Origin: Lachnospiraceae bacterium
Lineage (GTDB): Bacteria; Bacillota; Clostridia; Lachnospirales; Lachnospiraceae
Direction of reading: 5' to 3'
Assembly: GCA_017479935.1 (NCBI GenBank)
Contig: JAFVBO010000087.1
Span: forward strand, 1 to 32,876
Length of the DNA: 32,876 bases
A program made the position numbers and the translations under genes. The notes below the pieces were generated by a model, which was not told the origin of the DNA, searched no databases, and was given only the letters and a program-made list of their open reading frames with translations. The stretch's first letter is position 1, and every line of letters begins with the position of its first letter. Positions 15,564 to 24,445 of the stretch are shown piece after piece.

Positions 15564-15565
15564 TC

Positions 15566-16270
15566 ATGTCCGAAAAATCCAATCAGCTTTTCCCCACACC
15601 CTTTTCCCGCAAGTACTGGGAATGCGCTTCGGCGGAGATGAAATCCACCCGGATTCTCGTCATCGCGGCGCTCCTCACGGCCCTGCGCATCGCCGTCAAG
15701 GCGCTCACTATCCCCGTCGGTCCTAGCTTAAACATCACCTTCGGGTTCCTGGTCAACTCCGTCGGATCCATGATCTACGGACCGGTGGTGGCCATCATCG
15801 CCTCCGCCATCAGCGACACCTTGGGTGCCATCCTGTTCCCGAGCGGAACCTACTTTTTCCCCTTCATTTTCGAGGAAATCGCCGGGGGCGTCCTCTTCGC
15901 CCTGTTCTACTACCGGGCGAAGCTCTCTGCGGTCCGCATCATCTTAGGGCGGTTTGCGGTCACATTGGTATGCAACATTCTTTTAAATCCGGTCCTGATG
16001 TATTACTACTACATGTTTGTCCTTGGCAAGAGCTACACGCTCTTTACCCTGCCCCGCCTGATCAAGAACGTAGCGCTCTTCCCGCTGCAGTCGCTCATTC
16101 TGATCATCCTTTTCAAGGCATTGGTGCCCTTTACCAACCGGATGGGGCTTACCTTCACCGGCACGGAGAAGCTGAACATCACGAAGAAGGATATCGTGCT
16201 GATCGTCATCATGACCATTGTTTCCGCTGTGTGCGTGTATCTGTATTACCTGTATAAGGGGTTGGTTTAG
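15566..16270 (+). CDS. folT: Folate-type ECF transporter S component
   Basis: The membrane-embedded, substrate-binding S subunit of an energy-coupling factor importer, which works with a shared EcfT-EcfA module encoded elsewhere. The product is 234 residues with about six hydrophobic segments starting near residue 30. Typical S-component features are the early TRILVIAALLTALRI stretch (ECF-contact helix) and the polar-patterned segments LNITFGFLVNSVGSMIYGP and FPSGTYFFPFIFEE, as in FolT. The substrate is assigned from the THF riboswitch upstream as well as from sequence. ATG 15566 follows AAGGAGG. It is the only plus-strand gene in the window and ends in a hairpin terminator shared with the convergent DUF711 gene. 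Confidence 0.9.
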   Translation: MSEKSNQLFPTPFSRKYWECASAEMKSTRILVIAALLTALRIAVKALTIPVGPSLNITFGFLVNSVGSMIYGPVVAIIASAISDTLGAILFPSGTYFFPFIFEEIAGGVLFALFYYRAKLSAVRIILGRFAVTLVCNILLNPVLMYYYYMFVLGKSYTLFTLPRLIKNVALFPLQSLILIILFKALVPFTNRMGLTFTGTEKLNITKKDIVLIVIMTIVSAVCVYLYYLYKGLV

Positions 16271-16280
16271 AGAACTAAGA

Positions 16281-16319
16281 GACGGTGCTTTTTTGCAAGA
16301 CTTGCAAAAAGGCACCGTC
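16281..16319. terminator. Bidirectional terminator between folT and the DUF711 gene
   Basis: A long stem pairs GACGGTGC-TTTTTTGCAAG with CTTGCAAAAAG-GCACCGTC around a single-base to few-base loop. T-rich sequence follows on the plus strand (TTGTTTTTG). It lies between two convergent stop codons and can serve both genes. Confidence 0.85.
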
Positions 16320-16332
16320 CTTGTTTTTGTCC

Positions 16333-17697
16333 TTAATTTTTAAAACTGTGAATCGGCGCGGGAATCCGCCCTTTCCGGCTTACAAACGCTTCGCACGAGA
16401 AACCGTTCACCGGCATCACGGGCGCATAGCCGAGGAGGCCGCCAAATTCCACCATCTCGCCCACGTCTTTTCCGATGACAGGGATCACGCGGACGGCCGT
16501 GGTCTTCTGGTTCACCATGCCGATGGCCGCTTCGTCGGCGATGATGCCGGCGATCGTGGCGGGGGTGGTATCCCCGGGAACTGCGATCATGTCCAGACCC
16601 ACGGAGCACACGCAGGTCATGGCTTCCAGCTTTTCCAGCGTCAGGGCGCCGGCCTGCACGGCGTTAATCATGCCCTGGTCCTCGCTCACTGGAATGAACG
16701 CGCCGGAAAGCCCGCCCACGTAGGAGGAGGCCATCACGCCGCCTTTTTTCACCTGGTCGTTTAACAGCGCGAGCGCCGCCGTCGTTCCCGGCGCGCCGGT
16801 CTTTTCCAGGCCGATGAGCTCCAGGATATCCGCCACAGAATCGCCCACGGCCGGCGTGGGAGCCAGTGACAGGTCCACAATGCCAAAAGGCACGCCAAGG
16901 CGCTTGGACGCCTCCCGCGCCACAAGCTGTCCCACGCGGGTGATCTTAAAGGCGGTCTTCTTGATGGTCTCGCACAAAACTTCAAAGCTCTCGCCCTGCA
17001 CGCTCTCTAAGGCATGCTTTACAACGCCCGGGCCGCTGACGCCCACGTTGATGATGGCATCCGCCTCGGTCACGCCGTGGAAGGCGCCAGCCATAAACGG
17101 ATTGTCATCCGGCGCGTTGCAGAACACCACCAGCTTGGCGCACCCTAACGAGTCCTTGTCCTTCGTGGCAAGGGCGGTTTCCTTTACCACCTCGCCCATC
17201 AGGCGCACCGCGTCCATGTTGATGCCGGTCTTGGTCGAGCCCACATTCACCGACGAGCACACATAGGTTGTCTGCGAAAGAGCCTGCGGAATGGAGCGGA
17301 TCAGCAGCTCCTCGGCGGGCGTCATGCCTTTGGACACCAGCGCGCTGTAGCCGCCGATGAAATTGACGCCTACATCCGCCGCCACCTTGTCCAGGGTCTT
17401 GGCCAGTTCCACAAAGTCTTCCGTGCTCTTGCAGGCGCTCCCGCCCACCAGGGCGATGGGCGTCACGGAGATCCGCTTGTTCACGATCGGGATGCCATAT
17501 TCCCGGGCGATTTCCTCCCCGGTGGCCACCAGGTTTTTCGTGTATCCGTAAATTTTGTTATATATATTTGTCTTCAGCTTCTCCAGATCGTCACAGATGC
17601 AGTCCAGGAGGCTGATTCCCATCGTGATGGTGCGCACGTCCAGATTGTCGTGCTCAATCATCCGGTTGGTCTCGTTTACTTCCAGTATGTTGATCAT
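16333..17697 (-). CDS. DUF711 / UPF0210 family protein (PFL-like fold)
   Basis: A conserved protein of unknown activity. The 454-residue product has the full-length DUF711 pattern: [12 protein letters not shown] near residue 22, the central stretches [21 protein letters not shown] and [16 protein letters not shown], and [30 protein letters not shown] and [18 protein letters not shown] near the end. Structures in this family resemble the glycyl-radical enzyme barrel, but I see no glycyl-radical motif, so a radical mechanism is not supported. ATG 17697 follows AAAGGA; a 7-bp hairpin (17721-17744) lies just upstream. It directly follows the ACT-domain gene; the two are a conserved pair in Firmicutes and probably form a regulated unit. 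Confidence 0.92.
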   Translation of the reverse strand: MINILEVNETNRMIEHDNLDVRTITMGISLLDCICDDLEKLKTNIYNKIYGYTKNLVATGEEIAREYGIPIVNKRISVTPIALVGGSACKSTEDFVELAKTLDKVAADVGVNFIGGYSALVSKGMTPAEELLIRSIPQALSQTTYVCSSVNVGSTKTGINMDAVRLMGEVVKETALATKDKDSLGCAKLVVFCNAPDDNPFMAGAFHGVTEADAIINVGVSGPGVVKHALESVQGESFEVLCETIKKTAFKITRVGQLVAREASKRLGVPFGIVDLSLAPTPAVGDSVADILELIGLEKTGAPGTTAALALLNDQVKKGGVMASSYVGGLSGAFIPVSEDQGMINAVQAGALTLEKLEAMTCVCSVGLDMIAVPGDTTPATIAGIIADEAAIGMVNQKTTAVRVIPVIGKDVGEMVEFGGLLGYAPVMPVNGFSCEAFVSRKGRIPAPIHSFKN

Positions 17698-17770
17698 GCA
17701 GAGTCCTTTCTTGCTGTTTGACCGTGATTTCTTCTATTCACGGTTTGCCTTCACTTGAGGCCCCAGGAAA

Positions 17771-18043
17771 TTATATTCTGTGCATGGAATCGAAGATTTC
17801 CTCTCGCTGCGTGCGGACCACCACGCCGATCTCCTGCCCCAACGCGGACAGATCATCCGCCAGCTCGGAGAATTTCTTCGCGGTACGGCTGGTGTCCACG
17901 ATCATCATCATGTTAAAGAACCCGGACAGGATCGTCTGGGAAATGTCCAGAATATTGATCTGGTTGTTGGCCAGATAGGTGCAGATTTTGGCGATGATAC
18001 CCACGGTATCCTTGCCCACCACGGTGATAATGGTTCTTTCCAT
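17771..18043 (-). CDS. ACT-domain protein (UPF0237 family)
   Basis: A small regulatory-type protein, 90 residues, that is almost entirely one ACT domain (ERTIITVVGKDTVGIIAKI at the N-terminus, followed by YLANNQINILDISQTI). ACT domains usually bind amino acids or similar small ligands. The family is nearly always encoded beside DUF711 proteins, as here (73 bases upstream, same strand), which suggests a ligand-sensing partner. ATG 18043 follows AAAGGAAAA; another ATG directly before it (18046) is possible, and the longer open frame to 18103 has no ribosome binding site and does not fit the family. Confidence 0.9.
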   Translation of the reverse strand: MERTIITVVGKDTVGIIAKICTYLANNQINILDISQTILSGFFNMMMIVDTSRTAKKFSELADDLSALGQEIGVVVRTQREEIFDSMHRI

Positions 18044-18129
18044 CATTTTTCCTTTCTTCATCAAGCTTTCCCAAAGAAGTTCACATAAAAGCTTTCTCGC
18101 CACTGCCTGCGGCGCTTACGTCCCGAAAG

Positions 18130-18954
18130 CTAGCAGTACATGCGGCGGGAGAAAATCCCGTTTCCAAAGCAGCACAGGTTACAGAACATGTTCAGCAGAA
18201 TCATGCGCAGACACCAGTTGCCGGTGGAACTGTACGGACGCCCGCCGTACATGTCGCCCATCCCGCGGTACCAGTTTCCGCCGCCCTCCAGCTGGGACTT
18301 TAACTGCTGATACTGCATGTTCCCCGGCTCCATCGCCGCGGCGCGGCTGGCGTACTCCCTGGCTGTCGCGTTGTTTCCGAGCCCGTTGTTGGCCAGCGCG
18401 CTGTAATAATACCACTGGGCCGTGCGCTCGGTGATGGTGGACAGCACCGTCCACGCCTCCTGATAATGACCGCTTTGCAGGTAGTTCCGGGCCGCGTTCA
18501 TGTGATTGGTATACTCATCATTTCCGCCCGTTTGACCGGCCTGCTGATAATTGCCGTAGCTGCCATAGCGGCCGAAACCGCCAAAGCCGCCAAACCAGCC
18601 GAAGGGATCCTCATACGTGTCGCGCGTATTCTGCCCGCCATAGCTGCCGGACGACCCCTCGTAGCTTCCGTAGCGCCCCGTGTTCTGGCTGCCGTATCCG
18701 GAACTGCCATAGCCAGAGCTCCCGTAACTGCCGTATCCGCCGTAGGAGCCGGAGGAATACCCCTGCTCCCGCTCCTTGATGATCTGGTCGTAGGCCTGCT
18801 GCACCAGCTTGAACATCTCCTCTGCCTTATCCTTGTTGGGGTTGTTCACGTTGGCGTCCGGGTGGTACTTGCGGCTTAAAGACCGGTATGCCTTTTTGAT
18901 TTCTTCTTCCGATGCGTCCCGGGAGACGCCCAGAACTTTATATGGATCAGTCAT
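18130..18954 (-). CDS. DnaJ-domain protein with Gly/Tyr/Ser-rich middle and Cys-rich tail
   Basis: A J-domain co-chaperone-like protein that should stimulate a DnaK ATPase. The product is 274 residues: J domain at about 1-65 with the HPD motif at 31-33; a low-complexity Gly/Tyr/Ser segment of SYGGYG-like units at about 66-150; a TPR-like helical region at about 158-235 ([46 protein letters not shown]); and a hydrophobic C-terminus with several cysteines ([10 protein letters not shown]). It lacks the DnaJ zinc-finger and C-terminal substrate domains, so it is not canonical DnaJ. The start follows AGGAAAA. A DUF5685 gene lies directly upstream. Confidence 0.9.
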   Translation of the reverse strand: MTDPYKVLGVSRDASEEEIKKAYRSLSRKYHPDANVNNPNKDKAEEMFKLVQQAYDQIIKEREQGYSSGSYGGYGSYGSSGYGSSGYGSQNTGRYGSYEGSSGSYGGQNTRDTYEDPFGWFGGFGGFGRYGSYGNYQQAGQTGGNDEYTNHMNAARNYLQSGHYQEAWTVLSTITERTAQWYYYSALANNGLGNNATAREYASRAAAMEPGNMQYQQLKSQLEGGGNWYRGMGDMYGGRPYSSTGNWCLRMILLNMFCNLCCFGNGIFSRRMYC

Positions 18955-19005
18955 GTTCGTTTTCCTGTCTGCGCCTATAGAAACGGCGCTCTTTTCCTTG
19001 CACTT

Positions 19006-19914
19006 TTATCTGGTGCTTTTCTCATTGTGCCCCCTGGCACTTTTTTCCTGAGCCTTTTTCTCCGCCTGGTTCCGCTTGATCTTGACCATCTCAAAGCGCG
19101 ACCAGATGCCCGAGTACAGAATGTTCCGGATGACCGGCGCGCCGGTCACAACCGGCAGCCGCTCAAAGGCCCGGCAGCATTCCGCCATCATCATGTTCAG
19201 CGTTTCTTCGCAATCCTTGTCGAAGAAAGCCCGGTCCACGGGTCCTTCTGTCCAGGCCTTGTTTAACCGTAAAAGAAACGGATTATAGCTCCCGCTTTTC
19301 TCATCCTTCTCGAGGTCTTCGTAGGCATCCATCAGGTAGATGAATTTTCCCAGGAAGAACCCCATGCCGCGCAGGTCCTTCTCCCAACGGTCCTCCTTGA
19401 AGGCGAAAATCTCGGCCGTGAGGCGCCCGAAGTACCCGCTGGCCCGGTCCACATCCGGATCCCGCTCCTGCTCGCACTTCGAGATCTCCTCCAGGCAGAC
19501 CCGGATCGTCTCCGCTTTCTGGGGATACTCTTTCGACACCCGCAAAAACGCGTTCTTGAGCGCCGCGGACATCAGGTATTTGGGCACGTTTTTATCGTCC
19601 TTCCAGTCATCCAGGCACTGATAGTACGCCAGAAGCACGTTCATGGCCGCGGTGTACGCGGTAAACTCATTGGTTCTCTCCTCATGCGAGCGCACCGGGT
19701 GCAGCGCGCAGCGCGCCGTCCGCACGGGCGTCTCCGGCTCATAGAGCCCCGTCAGGAGGATCACCAGAAAGGTCATATCGTAGGTGAGGGTCATCTGGCC
19801 CTGCAGACCGTACTCTTTTTTCAGCTGCCGGCAAAGCCCGCAGTAGAATGAATGATACCAGTCATATTCGCGGAATTTCAGTTCCGCCTGATTGATCGTA
19901 ATATATCCAAACAT
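19006..19914 (-). CDS. DUF5685 family protein
   Basis: A conserved protein of unknown function, 302 residues. The N-terminus MFGYITINQAELKFREYDWYHSFYCGLCR with its paired cysteines is the family signature, and the rest is predicted all-helical. Two acidic motifs stand out: DDWKDD near residue 104 and DAYEDLEKD near residue 197, spaced rather like the metal-binding motifs of isoprenoid synthases; this is an observation, not an assignment. The start at 19914 is fixed by the family N-terminus although no Shine-Dalgarno sequence is visible upstream. It is placed between hisD and the J-domain gene, all minus strand. Pairing with a J-domain gene is, as I recall, common in Lachnospiraceae. Confidence 0.85.
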   Translation of the reverse strand: MFGYITINQAELKFREYDWYHSFYCGLCRQLKKEYGLQGQMTLTYDMTFLVILLTGLYEPETPVRTARCALHPVRSHEERTNEFTAYTAAMNVLLAYYQCLDDWKDDKNVPKYLMSAALKNAFLRVSKEYPQKAETIRVCLEEISKCEQERDPDVDRASGYFGRLTAEIFAFKEDRWEKDLRGMGFFLGKFIYLMDAYEDLEKDEKSGSYNPFLLRLNKAWTEGPVDRAFFDKDCEETLNMMMAECCRAFERLPVVTGAPVIRNILYSGIWSRFEMVKIKRNQAEKKAQEKSARGHNEKSTR

Positions 19915-19958
19915 AGTAATATGCTAAATGCCGTAACTATTCAGCACGGTTTTCTACT

Positions 19959-21227
19959 TTACAGAGTTTCCATCCGTGCGCGTACCGAATCCCGGTGCGC
20001 CGGAAGCCCCTCCACGTCCGCAAAATGCATGGTATACGGCGCCAATGCCTTGCAGCCCTCTTCGGTCACGATCTGGTGGAAGGCCGTCTTGATAAAGGTT
20101 CCCACCCACACGCCGCCGGAATAGCGCGCCGTGCGCATGGTCGGAAGCGTATGGTTCGGGCCGGACACAAAATCGCCAAAGGCAACGGGGGCGTAGTTCC
20201 CGATAAACATGGAACCATAATGCAGGCACTGCATCGCCACGTTTTCGGCATCCTTCACCTGCACCTCCAGGTGCTCCGGCGCCATCTCGTTGGAAAGCGC
20301 TACTGCCTCTTCCATCGTCTCCGCCAGGTAAATAGCTCCATTATTCTCCCAGGAAACTTCCGCCGTCTCGCGCGTGGGAAGATCCTTTAACAGCTCATAA
20401 AGCTTCGCTTCCGCTTCCTTCGCCAACGCCTCGCTGGTGGTCACCAGCACGGCCTTCGCGTCCGGGTCGTGCTCCGCCTGGCTTAAGAGGTCGATCGCCA
20501 CAAACTCCGGCCTGGCCGTCTCATCCGCGATAATCAGCACCTCGCTCGGGCCCGCGAGGCTGTCGATTCCCACATCGCCTAAAACCTGGCGCTTGGCCTC
20601 CGTGACAAAGCGGTTTCCGGGGCCCACGATCAGGTCGGTCTTCTTCACCGTCTCCGTCCCGTAGGCGTACGCGGCGATGGCCTGTGCCCCGCCCATGCAG
20701 TAAATCTCATCCGCACCGGCAATATCCATCGCCACCAGCACCGCCGGATGGATGGTGCCCGCCCCGGCATACGCCGGCGAACAGGCCGCCACGCTCTTCA
20801 CGCCCGCCACCTTGGCGGTCACGATGCCCATGAGCGCGGACGACGGCAGTGGATGACGCCCCGCGGGCACGTAGCACCCGCACCTCACCACCGGGATCAT
20901 CCGGTGCCCGATGCGAAGTCCCGGGATGCGGCTCTCGATATCCAGATCCTTCAGACACTCCAGCTGCTTTTCCGCGAAGAACTTAATCTGCCCCGCACTA
21001 AAGCGGATCGTGTCGATCGTCTCCTGATCCAGCTGCCTGTAGGCTGCCTCCACCGTCTCGCGGGAGACGCGCACGGTGTCGATCTCCATATGGTCAAAGC
21101 GGGCGGCGTACTCCTTTAAGGCCGCATCCCCGTTTCGTTTCACGTTCTCTATGATTTCCGAGACGGCGGCGGACAGCTTCCCGTCCCGCTCGTAGGTTTT
21201 CTTTTTCGCTTCCTTGATGATCTTCAA
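19959..21227 (-). CDS. hisD: Histidinol dehydrogenase
   Basis: Catalyses the two-step NAD-dependent oxidation of histidinol to histidine. The product is 422 residues. Zinc ligands line up with the enterobacterial enzyme in spacing: Gln250 and His253 in SQAEHD, Asp352 in GDF-SGPNH, His411 in GLPAH. The catalytic Glu318/His319 are in PEHLEV. NAD-site motifs [13 protein letters not shown] and [10 protein letters not shown] are present. The start chosen is TTG 21227, because AGAGGA lies at the right distance; an upstream in-frame TTG at 21269 has no ribosome binding site. No other his gene is near, so a HisD paralogue acting on another alcohol cannot be excluded. It follows the alcohol dehydrogenase gene after about 117 bases. 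Confidence 0.9.
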   Translation of the reverse strand: MKIIKEAKKKTYERDGKLSAAVSEIIENVKRNGDAALKEYAARFDHMEIDTVRVSRETVEAAYRQLDQETIDTIRFSAGQIKFFAEKQLECLKDLDIESRIPGLRIGHRMIPVVRCGCYVPAGRHPLPSSALMGIVTAKVAGVKSVAACSPAYAGAGTIHPAVLVAMDIAGADEIYCMGGAQAIAAYAYGTETVKKTDLIVGPGNRFVTEAKRQVLGDVGIDSLAGPSEVLIIADETARPEFVAIDLLSQAEHDPDAKAVLVTTSEALAKEAEAKLYELLKDLPTRETAEVSWENNGAIYLAETMEEAVALSNEMAPEHLEVQVKDAENVAMQCLHYGSMFIGNYAPVAFGDFVSGPNHTLPTMRTARYSGGVWVGTFIKTAFHQIVTEEGCKALAPYTMHFADVEGLPAHRDSVRARMETL

Positions 21228-21344
21228 CGTTTCTGTCCTCTTTGTAAAATTAGGGAGTGCCTGGCACAAGTTCGTAATCTATATTTCGTAAGTATTAAAC
21301 GCCAGTCCCAGGCCATCCGTCTTAAGTCGATGCTGCCGACCCTT

Positions 21345-22418
21345 TTACTCCAACTCCCGCGCCGCCTGAAGGATCATCTCCTTCGTCACCCGGTACGGAT
21401 AGTGCTCTAAGTCCTCGTCCCGCGTGATGCGGTCCGCCACTTTCTCCACATCGCTGACCGTGATTCCCATATCCTTCAGGCTCGTCGGCAGGCCGATCTT
21501 CTGATTAAACGCGCGGAGCTTTTCGTATTCCTCCCGCTGCCCATCGATGAGAAGAAGCAGCAGGCACCCGAAGCCCACCACCACGCCGTGGATGTGTGTC
21601 TCGTCAAACCCAGGAAGCTCGCACAGACTGTAGAACAGCGCGTGCGCCACGCCTCCGTTGTAGTCCATCGTGTGATCCCGCGCCACCAGCATGGACACCC
21701 AGCCGGTGGTGATGATGATGGCTAACGCCGCCTGCTCCAGTTCGTACGTGGCCTTGCCGGCCGCGTTATCTTTCAGGGCCTGCTCTCCATGAGCCAGCAG
21801 CGTCTCCATGCACATGCGGCTCATATGCACACCTAGCGCTTTATAGTGCGAAAGTGACTCGCCCCGGGCGGACACACTCACCTCATAATATTTCGCGTAC
21901 GTATCGCCGATGCCCGCAAACAGGTACTCCTTCGGGGCCCGGGCGATGATGTCCGTGTCAATAAACACGTGCCTGGCCGATTCCAGAAAATGCACGAAGG
22001 CCCGGAATGTGCCGTCCTCGTTATACACGATCGATAAGGAGGATGCCGCCGCGCAGTTCGAGGCGATCGTAGGAAACGAAAAGTACGGTTTTTTCATCGA
22101 CAGACTGACCAGTTTGGCCGTGTCGATGGCCTTGCCGCCGCCGACCGCAAAAATCATGTCCGCTTCCTTGACCACCGCAAGATTTTCCAGCGCCCGCGCC
22201 GCTTCATAAGTGCTGTCCTTCCCGTACAGGACAAAGTCCGTGATGGAAAGGCCGCTTTCCTCCAACGCAGAAAGAAGCTTATTCTTCGCGGCCGCCATCG
22301 CCTTCTGTCCGCCGATGACGACGGCTTTCGTTCCGTACAGGCCGGCGTAACGCGGGATTTCCTGATAAGCCTCCGGGCCCACGGTATACGAGGGGATCAG
22401 GATTGAGTAATTCTCCAT
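21345..22418 (-). CDS. Iron-containing (GldA-like) alcohol dehydrogenase
   Basis: An NAD(P)-dependent group III dehydrogenase of 357 residues. The nucleotide-binding GGGKAIDTAK lies at 93-102, and metal ligands are Asp172 (GIGDTYAKYYE), His259 (GGVAHALFYS) and His277 (THIHGVVVGF), the D-H-H pattern of glycerol dehydrogenase. The substrate is not evident: glycerol dehydrogenase and hydroxycarboxylate dehydrogenase (YbdH/HcxA) are both possible. ATG 22418 follows AAAGGA; the in-frame start ten codons earlier has none. It lies upstream of hisD on the same strand, suggesting but not proving co-expression. Confidence 0.88.
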   Translation of the reverse strand: MENYSILIPSYTVGPEAYQEIPRYAGLYGTKAVVIGGQKAMAAAKNKLLSALEESGLSITDFVLYGKDSTYEAARALENLAVVKEADMIFAVGGGKAIDTAKLVSLSMKKPYFSFPTIASNCAAASSLSIVYNEDGTFRAFVHFLESARHVFIDTDIIARAPKEYLFAGIGDTYAKYYEVSVSARGESLSHYKALGVHMSRMCMETLLAHGEQALKDNAAGKATYELEQAALAIIITTGWVSMLVARDHTMDYNGGVAHALFYSLCELPGFDETHIHGVVVGFGCLLLLLIDGQREEYEKLRAFNQKIGLPTSLKDMGITVSDVEKVADRITRDEDLEHYPYRVTKEMILQAARELE

Positions 22419-22457
22419 GGGAGTCCTTTCCGCCGATAAAAGGCTCATTGGGCTACA

Positions 22458-22701
22458 CGTTCTGGCATCCGTACGAGCCAGCTCGTTCGGATGCCTGCCG
22501 CTTCCTCACTTTGCTCATTTTGTAAAAAGCAAACGCGTCGCTTCGTCCTTCGGACTCTCGCGCCGCTGCAACAAATTCGCCATTCGCTCCACTCAACTTC
22601 GTTTCGTGTAGCTGTATGGCTCATTTGGTTGCGCGTTCGGAAGCGTTCTGGCATCCGTACGAGCCAGCTCGTACGGATGCCTGCCGCTTCCTCACTTTGC
22701 T
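22458..22701. repeat. Two 58-bp direct repeats, each a long hairpin
   Basis: Copies at 22458-22515 and 22644-22701 differ at one base. Each contains a near-perfect palindrome; in the second copy 15-base arms (22650-22664 and 22667-22681) flank a two-base loop. The 128 bases between copies hold no gene. The pair fills the gap between purB and the alcohol dehydrogenase gene and may act as terminators or as a non-autonomous mobile unit. Confidence 0.78.
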
Positions 22702-22703
22702 TT

Positions 22704-24140
22704 TTAAACGTTTATCTCCGCCTTGACGCCTAAGAGATCCTGGTACTTGGTGAGCACCGGCGCGACCATTTCGTCCAGGAACTCCCGCACCTGCTCGGGG
22801 GAGCGACCCACATAGCGGGAGGGATCCATGCAGCTCTGCAGCTCCTCGCGGGACAGGTTGAAGGACGGGTCTGCCGCGATGCGGTCTAACAGATCGTTGT
22901 CCTTGCCCTCCACCTTCACGGTCTTGCCGGCCTCCATGGAAAGCGTGCGGATACGCTCATGCAGCTCCTGTCGGTCGCCGCCGGCCTTCACCGCGTCCAT
23001 CATGATGTTCTCGGTCGCCATGAAAGGAAGCTCCGCCATCAGGTGCTTCTCGATCACCTTCGGATACACCACCAGGCCGTCCACTACGTTGAGGTACAGA
23101 TCCAGGATGCCGTCCACCGCGAGGAACCCTTCCGGAACGGACAGGCGCTTGTTGGCGGAATCATCCAGCGTTCTCTCAAACCACTGCGTGGACGCCACCA
23201 GCATAGGGTTCATCATATCGGCCATCACATAGTCCGCGAGAGACGCCATGCGCTCGCAGCGCATCGGATTTCGCTTATAAGCCATCGCCGACGATCCGAT
23301 CTGGTTCTTCTCGAACGGCTCCTCCACTTCCTTTAAGTGCTGCAGGAGACGAATATCATTCGAAAACTTATGCGCGCTCTGGGCGATGCCGGCTAAGACG
23401 CCAAGCACACGGCTGTCCACCTTGCGGGAGTAAGTCTGCCCGGAAACCGGGTAGCATCCGGAAAAACCCATCTTCTCCGCGATCTTACGGTCGATCGCGC
23501 GGCACTTTTCGTGGTCGCCCTCAAAGAGTTCCAAAAAGCTGGCCTGTGTGCCAGTGGTGCCCTTCGAGCCAAGCAGCTTCATGGTATCTAGCACATGCTC
23601 CAGATCTTCCAGGTCTAAAAGGAGTTCCTGCATCCAAAGCGTAGCGCGCTTTCCCACGGTCGTGGGCTGGGCCGGCTGAAAATGCGTAAATGCTAACGTC
23701 GGCAGCGGCGCGTACTTCTCCGCGAACTTGGCCAGTTCCGCCAGCACGTTCACCAGTTTCTTTTTCACAAGCTGCAGCGCTTCCGTCATCAGGATGATAT
23801 CGGTGTTGTCACCCACGTAGCAGGAGGTAGCCCCTAAGTGGATGATGCCCTTGGCCTTCGGGCACTGCACGCCGTACGCGTACACATGCGACATGACATC
23901 GTGGCGCACCAGCTTCTCGCGCTCCTTCGCGACCTCGAAGTTGATGTCATCCTTGTGGCTCTTCAGTTCCTCAATCTGTTCGTCCGTAATCGGAAGCCCC
24001 AGCTCCTTTTCGGCCTCCGCCAGGGCGATCCACAGCCGTCTCCAGGTGCGGAACTTCTTCTCCGGTGAAAAAATGTACTGCATCTCGCGGCTGGCGTAGC
24101 GCTCCGAGAGCGGACTCATGTAGCGATCATAATTGGGCAT
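22704..24140 (-). CDS. purB: Adenylosuccinate lyase
   Basis: Cleaves adenylosuccinate to AMP and also SAICAR to AICAR in purine synthesis, releasing fumarate. The 478-residue product belongs to the fumarase/aspartase superfamily. Visible conserved regions are LGATSCYVGDNTD (102-114), THFQPAQPTTVGKR (152-165) with the catalytic His, and the flexible signature loop SSAMAYKRNP (283-292). The C-terminal PurB-type helical domain includes RSPEQVREFLDE. The start at 24140 follows AAGGAG. It has its own promoter (24235-24263) with a leader of about 90 bases that contains an imperfect hairpin around CGGATA (24168-24200). No other pur gene is adjacent. Confidence 0.96.
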   Translation of the reverse strand: MPNYDRYMSPLSERYASREMQYIFSPEKKFRTWRRLWIALAEAEKELGLPITDEQIEELKSHKDDINFEVAKEREKLVRHDVMSHVYAYGVQCPKAKGIIHLGATSCYVGDNTDIILMTEALQLVKKKLVNVLAELAKFAEKYAPLPTLAFTHFQPAQPTTVGKRATLWMQELLLDLEDLEHVLDTMKLLGSKGTTGTQASFLELFEGDHEKCRAIDRKIAEKMGFSGCYPVSGQTYSRKVDSRVLGVLAGIAQSAHKFSNDIRLLQHLKEVEEPFEKNQIGSSAMAYKRNPMRCERMASLADYVMADMMNPMLVASTQWFERTLDDSANKRLSVPEGFLAVDGILDLYLNVVDGLVVYPKVIEKHLMAELPFMATENIMMDAVKAGGDRQELHERIRTLSMEAGKTVKVEGKDNDLLDRIAADPSFNLSREELQSCMDPSRYVGRSPEQVREFLDEMVAPVLTKYQDLLGVKAEINV

Positions 24141-24234
24141 GATTTTCTCCTTTATGTAGGCATTGACAACGGATAGGGAACGACCTTTTTGTTCCGCTTA
24201 TCCGATTTTTAGAATTCCCCAGAATAACGAAGTC

Positions 24235-24263
24235 AGTTTACCCCAAGCAGGCTTCAAAAGCAA
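24235..24263 (-). promoter_or_regulatory. Promoter of purB
   Basis: On the minus strand TTGCTT (24258-24263), a 17-base spacer and TAAACT (24235-24240). The start is expected near 24229. No purine riboswitch is recognised in the leader. Confidence 0.6.
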
Positions 24264-24289
24264 TAGTGAAAATGTACAACGCTCCCGGG

Positions 24290-24318
24290 AGCTGACAGGG
24301 GACGGTTCTCTGTCAGCT
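24290..24318. repeat. Single REP-like unit related to the 15039-15171 cluster
   Basis: Nine-base arms AGCTGACAG and CTGTCAGCT flank GGGACGGTTCT. The core GACAGGGGACGG matches the murI/folT cluster. A partial copy (TGACAGGGGACAG) follows at 24322. Confidence 0.75.
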
Positions 24319-24348
24319 TTTCTGACAGGGGACAGATCTATAAAGAAA

Positions 24349-24393
24349 GCAAAAGAGCGTCCCATCTCCTTAGGAAATGGAACGCCCTTTTGC
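24349..24393 (-). terminator. Terminator of the two-module gene
   Basis: GCAAAAG-GCGT-CCAT pairs with ATGG-ACGC-CTTTTGC around a short loop, with single mismatches between the blocks. On the minus strand TTTCTTTAT follows. It lies about 50 bases after the stop codon at 24446. Confidence 0.7.
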
Positions 24394-24445
24394 TACCTCT
24401 TATACTTTTCTGGCACAGATAAAATCCCAAATCTATGAGCAAACC

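Noticed and set aside
15196-15726. A 176-codon plus-strand open frame overlapping the start of folT
   Set aside because: It runs through the THF riboswitch and the folT ribosome binding site, has no ribosome binding site of its own and shows no protein-like pattern; folT in the other frame is clearly real.
16333-17697. Glycyl-radical enzyme
   Set aside because: The fold family is PFL-like, but no glycyl-radical motif or activase gene is seen; it is a DUF711 protein.
22445-22733. Small proteins in the repeat region between purB and the dehydrogenase gene
   Set aside because: Their sequence is only the translation of the hairpin repeats; no ribosome binding site is present.
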